Source: an uncultured Moraxella sp. (GTDB lineage: Bacteria > Pseudomonadota > Gammaproteobacteria > Pseudomonadales > Moraxellaceae). Taken from it: a DNA stretch of 6,754 bases. Position numbers and translations under genes: made by a program. The notes below the pieces were generated by a model. It was not told the origin of the DNA and did no database searches. It saw only the letters and a program-made list of their open reading frames with translations. The stretch spans positions 1-6,754 of the forward strand of contig CAKMOY010000151.1 in assembly GCA_927911235.1 (NCBI GenBank), in the 5' to 3' direction. This document shows, piece by piece, positions 1 to 4,684 of this stretch; positions within the stretch are counted from its first letter, which is position 1; each line of letters begins with the position of its first letter.

Positions 1-509
1 AGCAAGGGAAAACGCAAATCAAAACACACCATCAAACCGACATTGCCCATCGCTGTCTTGGCGACAACAGGCGTATCGCCTGTTTCAAAAGTCTGCCCTT
101 CGTCATAATTGGCGGCTTTGTCATTGACGGTCGCTTTAAACAGATGAATTTTATCATAACGAGCCAACAAATTGCCATCAGGCCCAAACAACAGCGAGCT
201 TTGGCGAAACTTATTATCCGCCACAGGTGTACCATCTGGGCGATACGGACAAGGTAGCGTGCCTGCGAGCAGATGAATTTGGTAATGATTGGCAAGTTTG
301 CCACACCAATTTTTTAAATCGTCAAAATACTGACTTGCCAACCCTTGTTTGCCAAAACAAAACGCATTTTCGGGCAACACCACCAAATCAAGCGGTAAAT
401 TTTTGGCAGAAAAATGCTGTTTTGCGGTGATGATGGCGTGTTCAATTTGGATAATATTGTCCAAAATATTGGTCTGACTGTTCAGTTCAATATTAGCGAT
501 AGTTGGCAT
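1..509 (-). CDS. Nitrilase-superfamily carbon-nitrogen hydrolase, N-terminal part (3' end off the window)
   Basis: This is the N-terminal 169 residues of a carbon-nitrogen hydrolase; the gene continues beyond position 1. The nitrilase Glu-Lys-Cys triad is visible: Glu47 in LPEN, Lys120 in YDKIHLF, and Cys162 in VCFDLRFP. Spacing between the three is normal for the superfamily. The CFDLRFP signature resembles the Nit1/YbeM branch, whose known members hydrolyse deaminated glutathione to alpha-ketoglutarate and Cys-Gly in the cytosol. That assignment is an inference; an omega-amidase or other aliphatic amidase is possible. Family members are usually about 260-280 residues, so roughly 100 are missing. 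The ATG at 509-507 is preceded by an AAGGA Shine-Dalgarno 5 bases upstream, which decides the start. It is transcribed divergently from rpoN. The frame is intact throughout the visible part. Confidence 0.9.
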   Translation of the reverse strand, partial: MPTIANIELNSQTNILDNIIQIEHAIITAKQHFSAKNLPLDLVVLPENAFCFGKQGLASQYFDDLKNWCGKLANHYQIHLLAGTLPCPYRPDGTPVADNKFRQSSLLFGPDGNLLARYDKIHLFKATVNDKAANYDEGQTFETGDTPVVAKTAMGNVGLMVCFDLRFPL

Positions 510-514
510 ATCTG

Positions 515-519
515 TCCTT
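515..519 (-). promoter_or_regulatory. Ribosome binding site of the nitrilase-family gene
   Basis: AAGGA on the minus strand, 5 bases before the ATG at 509-507. It supports that start codon. Confidence 0.7.
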
Positions 520-524
520 ATCAT

Positions 525-550
525 TGGTAAATTTGGCAAATGTTTTACCA
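525..550. repeat. 7-bp inverted repeat in the leader of the nitrilase-family gene
   Basis: TGGTAAA (525-531) and TTTACCA (544-550) are perfect complements separated by 12 bases, directly upstream of the Shine-Dalgarno of the leftward gene. It could be an operator or a leader hairpin. It is too AT-rich and lacks the T-tract needed for a convincing terminator. The rest of the 510-748 spacer shows nothing clear apart from the rpoN leader elements. Confidence 0.35.
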
Positions 551-659
551 CGTTTAACAAAAATATCCGCCAAAAATTGTCTTGTATCGTTTATTTTGCA
601 GGTTTTATGCCAACAATGCAATCAAATCTATACCAATTTGTTAAAAATAGGTTAAAATA

Positions 660-687
660 TTGCCAAATAATGACGAAATAGTAATAT
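660..687 (+). promoter_or_regulatory. Possible sigma-70 promoter of rpoN
   Basis: TTGCCA (660-665) is a good -35 box, followed after 16 bases by a poor -10, TAATAT (682-687). This lies about 60 bases before the rpoN start. The region is so AT-rich that other alignments are possible, so this is only a candidate. Confidence 0.25.
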
Positions 688-736
688 AAGTTTTAAAAAT
701 GTTGTTAAAAAAATTAAATAATCTATGTGAAAAAAT

Positions 737-741
737 AGGAG
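737..741 (+). promoter_or_regulatory. Ribosome binding site of rpoN
   Basis: AGGAG lies 7 bases before the ATG at 749-751. It favours that ATG over the in-frame GTG at 743, which would sit too close to the Shine-Dalgarno. Confidence 0.75.
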
Positions 742-936
742 CGTGCCAATGAAAATGGGATTAGGGGCAAAGCTGTCCACAGGCATGACCTTAACACCAC
801 AAATGCAACAGGCAATCCGTTTGTTGCAGTTGTCAAGCCTTGAACTAGAGCAAGAAGTCCAACAAAAACTGGACGAAAATCCGCTTTTAGAACGGATTGA
901 AGAAGACAATTTTGAACAGGCTGATTTTGATGACAA

Positions 937-944
937 TTTTTTTT
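937..944 (+). other. Run of eight T at the first rpoN frame break
   Basis: The starting frame reads AAT TTT TTT TGA C. With seven T the gene would continue as AAT TTT TTT GAC AAT into the long body frame. The stop uses T944 plus G945 and A946. The run is long enough for replication slippage, transcriptional slippage or a sequencing miscall. Confidence 0.85.
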
Positions 945-1016
945 GACAATCATACAGACACACCAGAATACAGCAGTGAGAAAACCTTAGACGATTTTAA
1001 CCAAGAAAATTTGCAT

Positions 1017-1091
1017 GACTTTGATAAGGGATTTGATAAAGATTTTGACGACAATTTTGATAATGGCAGTTTTGATAATTTTGATAAACAA
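1017..1091 (+). repeat. Degenerate TTTGATAA-type repeats coding for an Asp-Phe-rich stretch of RpoN
   Basis: Units of the form (T)TTTGAT followed by AA or a close variant recur about every 9-17 bases. They encode Phe-Asp-(Lys/Asn/Asp) units from about restored residue 90 to 115. The repeats keep the body reading frame, so the low complexity is protein-level as well as DNA-level. They lie inside Region II, the least conserved part of sigma-54 proteins. Confidence 0.6.
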
Positions 1092-2384
1092 AATGATGAC
1101 TGGCAATCCGATTGGCAAAATAGCCTAAGCAAATATAGCGACAACTCACGCAATTTGGAAGATGGTTATGGCAAATATGATGGGCTAGACAGTAGTTTCT
1201 CGGACAGTGATTTTTTGGATAATGATTTTCAAGATTTTGGTTCAGATGCGATAGACAGTAGCGAGCATTTTGCCAGTGATAATTTGGAAATGGTGGTGGA
1301 TACGCAGTGGGACGATATTTATACCAATGAGCCGACAGGTTTGTCAAAGGTGGATGATGATTTTGATGATGATTTTAAATTTAGCACGCGGGGCAATATC
1401 CAAGACCATGTGCGTTGGCAGTTAAATTTTAAACATTTGTCCGATATTGAGATGATTATCGCCGAATATTTGATTGATAGTATGGACGATAAAGGTTTTA
1501 TCCATCTCCCGACTGATGAGCTGTTTCATAGTTTGGATATGATGTTGTCCTTTTATCAAATTGATGAAGTGGAATTGGATTTGGACGATATTGAAGTGGT
1601 GATTAAGCAAATCCAAAGCTGTGAACCGCTTGGCGTAGGGGCGAGAAATCTGTCGGAATGTCTGTGTTTGCAGTTGCAACGCTTGCCAAAAGATACGCCT
1701 TATTTGGACAAAGCCAAACAATTATTACAATATTCTGACTTAATTATTAGCAATAATATTAAAGATTTATTAAAAAATACCGATTTAAAATTGGACGATA
1801 TTCAGCCGTCTTTGGCATTGATTCGTACGCTTGACCCAAATCCTGCATTAAGCTATCAGCAGTCACAAAGCCATTTGGACTTTGCCCCAGACAGTTATGA
1901 TGTGCCTGATGTGTTGGTCAGTCCGTTTAAAGATGGTTGGCAAGTTACCTTAAATCCTGATACCTTGCCAAAACTGCGTGTCAATAAAGAATACGCCAGT
2001 TTAATCAAACGCAATGATGACAACAAACAAAATAATTATTTGCGAGAACATCTGTATGACGCACGATTATTTATTAGAAGTATTGAAGAAAGAAATCAAA
2101 ATTTGTTAAAAGTGGCAAGTTGTATTATCAAACGCCAACAAGCCTTTTTGGAACAAGGCTCAATCGCCATGCAACCGATGATTTTAAAAGATGTGGCGGA
2201 CGAAGTGGGCTTGCACGAATCCACCGTGTCGAGGATTACCACCAGTAAGACAATTTTAACGCCCAAAGGTTTGTTTAGTTTAAAATATTTCTTTTCCAGT
2301 CAAGTGTCAAACGAAGAGGGCGATGGCGTGTCATCAACGGCGATTAGTGCGATGATTAAGCAGATGATTGACAACGAAGACCCC

Positions 2385-2389
2385 AAAAA
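2385..2389 (+). other. Run of five A at the second rpoN frame break
   Basis: The body frame reads GAC CCC AAA AAC CGC and terminates 11 codons further on. A sixth A would give GAC CCC AAA AAA CCG CTA TCA GAC, that is DPKKPLSD. This is the conserved wording of sigma-54 proteins before the RpoN box, and it leads in frame to the true C-terminus at 2518. Confidence 0.8.
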
Positions 2390-2526
2390 CCGCTATCAGA
2401 CAGCACGATTATGGATAAGTTAAAACAAGATGGCATTGATATCGCAAGACGAACCGTAACAAAATACCGTGAAGCGATGAATATCGGCTCATCAACTCAG
2501 CGAAAACAACGGTTTTAACAAAAAAA

Positions 2527-3164
2527 TCAACCTTGCCAATTACCCACACCATAAAACAGCACTTTTGCTTGTTCGGTGCAACGTTTCACATAGGCGGTTT
2601 TTTCATCGTTTTGTTCTGGCGTGAATTTTAGCCATTGATACACCCACGAAAAAAATAAATTCACGCCCATATCCGCAACTAATAAGCGAATATCTTCTGA
2701 TAAACCTTTAAATGCAGGTTGTAAGCCCAAGTCATCGCTCAAACTTTTGACAAAAATACGAATTTGCGACTCTAAGGCTTGATACACCGCTTGATTGCCA
2801 CCATAACGCTCAGACACGATAAAATGCCAATACAAAGGCGACTGACTAATTGACTCAAAAAATAACGCCACCGAGCCTGAAATCTGTCCATCATGGGTGC
2901 GAGTTTTACCCAGTTGTAAATGCTCACGCAACGTATGCAAAGCCGAGCCTAGTTCTTCATTGACAAGGCTTTGTCCCAAATCATTCATATCTTCAAAATG
3001 TCGATAAAAAGCCGTTGGCACAACGCCGACTTCACGAGCGACATGGCGTAAAGAAATCGCTGAATAAGCAAAACCTTGAAAAGATAAATCTAAAATGGCT
3101 TGGAAAAAAGCTTGTCGGGTTGGCGTTTTTGTTCGTTTCTTGGGATACGGGTTTTGGTTGTCAT
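2527..3164 (-). pseudogene. TetR/AcrR-family transcriptional regulator (FabR-like), start separated by a frameshift
   Basis: A TetR-type repressor with an N-terminal helix-turn-helix and a C-terminal ligand/dimer domain. The block ISLRHVAREVGVVPTAFYRHF resembles FabR/DesT-type regulators, which control unsaturated fatty acid synthesis; no fatty acid gene is nearby, so the target is unknown. The frame carrying the helix-turn-helix is open from about 3165 but has no ATG, GTG or TTG before a GTG inside the DNA-binding domain (3021). The only good ATG, at 3164, is in another frame that ends at TAG after 24 codons. One extra A in the coding-strand run of five A (3130-3126) joins them as MTTKTRIPRNEQKTPTRQ, giving 212 residues, a normal family length. 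So a one-base loss is likely, real or artefactual. The ends of this gene and rpoN converge, 8 bp apart, with no clear terminator between them. A protein starting at 3021 would lack most of the DNA-binding domain. Confidence 0.85.
3126..3130 (-). other. Probable frameshift site in the tetR-family gene
   Basis: Five T on the plus strand, five A in the gene. Adding one A fuses the ATG frame to the helix-turn-helix frame and gives NEQKTPTRQAF, similar to the pre-helix segment of related regulators. An extra A at 3136-3138 would also restore the frame, giving RKRTKTPTRQ, so the exact site is not fixed. Confidence 0.5.
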
Positions 3165-3207
3165 GTTATCTTAAAATGGTTGTGTATTAACAGCGTGAAA
3201 AACCGAT

Positions 3208-3236
3208 ATTTTAAGGCGATTGATGATAAATTACAA
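3208..3236 (-). promoter_or_regulatory. Sigma-70 promoter of the tetR-family gene
   Basis: On the minus strand, TTGTAA (3236-3231) and TAAAAT (3213-3208) are separated by exactly 17 bases. The predicted transcription start is near 3201, giving a leader of about 37 bases to the ATG at 3164. This supports 3164 as the original start of the regulator. Confidence 0.6.
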
Positions 3237-3287
3237 CCCAAAATCATGACTTTAGCGACAAGATAAGCACAAAATCATTAAAAAAAG

Positions 3288-3302
3288 TTATCAAATTGAT
3301 AA
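3288..3302. repeat. 15-bp palindrome TTATCAA-A-TTGATAA with a third half-site
   Basis: TTATCAA (3288-3294) and TTGATAA (3296-3302) form a perfect palindrome with a single central base. A further TTGATAA copy lies at 3309-3315, as part of a 10-base direct repeat (3295-3304 and 3308-3317, period 13). It lies in the spacer between the tetR-family gene and the small plus-strand frame, about 50 bp upstream of the regulator's -35 box. Size and symmetry suit a TetR-type operator. That role is inference, and the AT-rich background makes chance palindromes more likely. Confidence 0.4.
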
Positions 3303-3379
3303 AAAGGATTGATAAAAGCGATTAAATAACCCATTAAAATGACAAACGGTCTCGCAAAAAAATTATTGTTATAATTATG

Positions 3380-3403
3380 TAACATTTAGCAGTTATAATG
3401 TTA
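3380..3403. repeat. TAACATT-N10-AATGTTA inverted repeat over a TATAAT box
   Basis: Perfect 7-bp arms at 3380-3386 and 3397-3403. The right arm overlaps TATAAT at 3394-3399, a possible -10 box reading toward the small frame at 3537; its -35 is poor. GTTATAAT also occurs twice, 24 bp apart (3368-3375 and 3392-3399). The arrangement could be an operator over a promoter. The rest of the 3165-3536 spacer shows no gene or RNA that I can support. Confidence 0.35.
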
Positions 3404-3536
3404 ATAATCAGATAACTTTGTAAAGTTTTACCATAATAACACATTGTGTTTTGTTATAGGAAAATCAAAATATATGGTTCAACCTACCATGAATAATAAA
3501 ACCAGTCCAAATCATAACACTAAAGGAAACAATGCG

Positions 3537-3734
3537 ATGTTAAACCCAAGCAATGCACCCTTAAATCATGATGATATCCGTCCTGTTACCAAGCCAACTG
3601 TAACCATGCACAGTTTTGTTTGGGTGTTGGTATTGATGATTGTGTTTAGTTTTTTTGTTTGTGGCAGGTTCCAGTTTGTTGGGAACAATTTAACGATTAG
3701 TAAACTATTAGTAATCTTTTTTGATAAAGCCTGA
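3537..3734 (+). CDS. Small membrane protein of unknown function, possibly frameshifted
   Basis: I do not recognise this gene. From the ATG at 3537 it encodes 65 residues: a hydrophilic N-terminus (LNHDDIRPVTKPTVT), then one hydrophobic segment (about residues 25-42, FVWVLVLMIVFSFFV) likely to span the inner membrane. The start is chosen because AAGGA lies 9-10 bases upstream. In-frame ATGs at 3474 and 3489 would add 21 or 16 Asn-rich residues but have poorer ribosome sites. After the run of seven T at 3650-3656 the reading becomes less natural (rarer codons, AT-rich tail to 3734). With one T fewer, the frame would read SFLFVAGSSLLGTI and stop at 3691-3693, giving a 51-residue single-pass protein with a more typical membrane sequence. 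So the C-terminus is uncertain. It may not be a real gene. Confidence 0.4.
   Translation: MLNPSNAPLNHDDIRPVTKPTVTMHSFVWVLVLMIVFSFFVCGRFQFVGNNLTISKLLVIFFDKA
3696..3714. repeat. Direct repeat ATTAGTAA, period 11
   Basis: ATTAGTAA occurs at 3696-3703 and 3707-3714, about one helical turn apart. It lies just upstream of the putative -24/-12 element at 3743-3758. It could be an activator or repressor site, or chance in AT-rich DNA. Confidence 0.25.
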
Positions 3735-3742
3735 TAGCGATT

Positions 3743-3758
3743 TGGCAAAATTTTTGCT
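3743..3758 (+). promoter_or_regulatory. Candidate sigma-54 (-24/-12) promoter
   Basis: The 16 bases TGGCAAAATTTTTGCT match the sigma-54 pattern TGGCAC-G-N4-TTGCW at every defined place except two (CG replaced by AA). The invariant GG (3744-3745) and GC (3756-3757) are separated by exactly 10 bases. Predicted transcription start is near 3769, just ahead of the small frame at 3793. No enhancer-binding protein gene is in the window. Confidence 0.45.
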
Positions 3759-3763
3759 ATAAT
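3755..3763 (+). promoter_or_regulatory. Extended -10 box overlapping the sigma-54-like element
   Basis: TG-C-TATAAT is a perfect extended -10 hexamer (TATAAT at 3758-3763). No good -35 lies 16-18 bases upstream, as allowed for extended -10 promoters. It predicts a start near 3770, almost the same as the overlapping -24/-12 element. Confidence 0.5.
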
Positions 3764-3792
3764 GTGCCATTTCGTTAACTGATAAGTATGAT

Positions 3793-3987
3793 TTGGCGAC
3801 AGGACAACCGATTGACCCAATTGGCTTAGCAGAACCCAACAAAAATCCAAAATATCCGCAACGATATGCCAAGCTGATGGGCGGTTATCTGCCACAATCA
3901 CCGACCAAAAGTGTTACGCCCAATAGCCTAGATGATACAGTGATTAACGAATTGACAGCGATGGAAGTGGGTTGGATAAAAGATTAA
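3793..3987 (+). CDS. Small hypothetical protein, start uncertain
   Basis: A 64-residue frame I cannot assign to a family. It is hydrophilic and Pro-rich (GQPIDPIGLAEPNKNPKYP, later GGYLPQSPTKSVTP), with no signal peptide or membrane segment, and ends in EVGWIKD. The wording and codon use look like real protein. The only standard start in frame after the predicted transcription start is TTG at 3793, without a Shine-Dalgarno. An ATG at 3788 is out of frame by one base; one extra T at 3792-3794 would join it as MILATGQP. The frame is also open upstream from 3763, reading SLTDKYDLATG, but with no start codon. So the N-terminus is either TTG-initiated or affected by another one-base indel. It converges on rsmD with a 29-bp gap and no visible terminator hairpin. 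Confidence 0.5.
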   Translation: MATGQPIDPIGLAEPNKNPKYPQRYAKLMGGYLPQSPTKSVTPNSLDDTVINELTAMEVGWIKD

Positions 3988-4016
3988 TAAGATAAAAAAT
4001 TGATAAAACCTAGCAG

Positions 4017-4628
4017 TTAATCCATCAATTGATAAACGCCTGCAAAAATTTGCCCCATTTTTTTATATTTGAAAGCGGTAAGATTATTGTTATACTCGCC
4101 CAAAATCTGTTGATGTTCTTGATTGGCTTCAATGTAAATTAAGCTATTTTTATCAATTAATTGATTGTCTAATAAAATTTTTAATAAATCTTGCCAAAGG
4201 TTTAACGCATAAGGTGGGTCTAAAAATACCACATCAAAGGTTTGTTTGGGTAAATTTGGCAAAATTTGTTCGGCATTACCACATTGACAGTTTAATTGAC
4301 TATTAATATTTAATGTTTGTTTGGTAATAAGCAGTTGTTCAAATTGTTGGCGGTTTGGCTCTATCATGACCACTTCACTTGCCCCACGAGACAAACTTTC
4401 AAAGCCAAACGCACCGCTACCTGCACAGCAGTCCAGTACACGTGCATTTATCAAGTCATCATTGAGCCAGTTAAAAATGGTCTCTCGTACACGGTCAGGC
4501 GTGGGGCGTAATCCGTCAGCATCTACAAAGCCGATGTTACGTCTGCGGTATTGCCCTGCGATGATGCGGATTTGGCTGATGTTTTTGGGGCTTGATTTCT
4601 TTGTTTTGCTTTGTTTGTTTGCTTTCAT
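4017..4628 (-). CDS. rsmD: 16S rRNA (guanine(966)-N(2))-methyltransferase RsmD
   Basis: RsmD transfers a methyl group from S-adenosylmethionine to N2 of G966 of 16S rRNA in the assembling 30S subunit. The 203-residue protein is complete and of usual family length. It starts with a Lys/Ser/Gln-rich tail (1-16), then IRIIAGQYRRR (20-30) and the family block GLRPTPDRVRETIFNWL (39-55). The S-adenosylmethionine-binding motif I is LDCCAGSGAFGFESLSRGA (65-83), the acidic ribose-binding residue is Glu90, and the catalytic DPPY is at 137-140 in VVFLDPPYAL. The ATG at 4628 has no clear Shine-Dalgarno. It follows mrdA by 56 bases on the same strand and is probably co-transcribed. No anomaly in the frame. 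Confidence 0.95.
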   Translation of the reverse strand: MKANKQSKTKKSSPKNISQIRIIAGQYRRRNIGFVDADGLRPTPDRVRETIFNWLNDDLINARVLDCCAGSGAFGFESLSRGASEVVMIEPNRQQFEQLLITKQTLNINSQLNCQCGNAEQILPNLPKQTFDVVFLDPPYALNLWQDLLKILLDNQLIDKNSLIYIEANQEHQQILGEYNNNLTAFKYKKMGQIFAGVYQLMD

Positions 4629-4684
4629 GGGTTTTTGGTTGGGCGTTGTGGTTGCTTGTGTATTAGAAGCAATGCCAAGTTGTT

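Larger units (their letters stand above)
749..2518 (+). pseudogene. rpoN: RNA polymerase sigma-54 factor RpoN, reading frame broken twice
   Basis: Sigma-54 directs RNA polymerase to -24/-12 promoters and needs an enhancer-binding ATPase to open them. Residues 1-47 are a typical Region I with the [20 protein letters not shown] block. The frame then hits TGA at 944-946, after eight T. A +1 shift there opens the body frame. That frame holds an Asp/Phe/Asn-rich Region II (about residues 66-215), the core-binding region (from about 220, including EPLGVGARNLSECL) and a helix-turn-helix near 479-500. The body frame ends early at 2421-2423. The last part, including the RpoN box ARRTVTKYRE (2444-2473), lies back in the starting frame after a -1 shift at the five A at 2385-2389. 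With both shifts repaired the protein would be 589 residues, against 477 in E. coli; the excess is Region II. As written, only a 65-residue Region I peptide is made. The lptB, hpf and ptsN neighbours usual in gammaproteobacteria are absent. The breaks may be real decay, recoding, phase variation or sequencing error. Confidence 0.93.

Noticed and set aside
534..549. Second sigma-54 promoter pattern reading toward rpoN
   Set aside because: The -24 part (TGGCA) fits, but the -12 part is TTAC instead of TTGC, losing the near-invariant G.
1017..1091. CRISPR-like or minisatellite array
   Set aside because: The units are short, imperfect, unevenly spaced and in coding frame. There are no spacers and no cas genes.
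652..1347. Antisense open frames opposite the start of rpoN
   Set aside because: They are Ser/Leu- or His/Asn-rich shadows of the Asp-rich rpoN coding sequence, with no ribosome site or recognisable motif.
2510..2530. Bidirectional terminator between rpoN and the tetR-family gene
   Set aside because: Only a 4-bp GGTT/AACC pairing with a large AT-rich loop is possible, which is not a stable hairpin.
3165..3536. Insertion sequence remnant or attachment site in the longest spacer
   Set aside because: No terminal inverted repeats with flanking target duplications and no transposase or integrase fragments. The short repeats look regulatory or random.
3674..3686. GTTCC/GGAAC hairpin as a terminator
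   Set aside because: Only five base pairs with no T-tract directly after, and it lies inside a possible coding frame.
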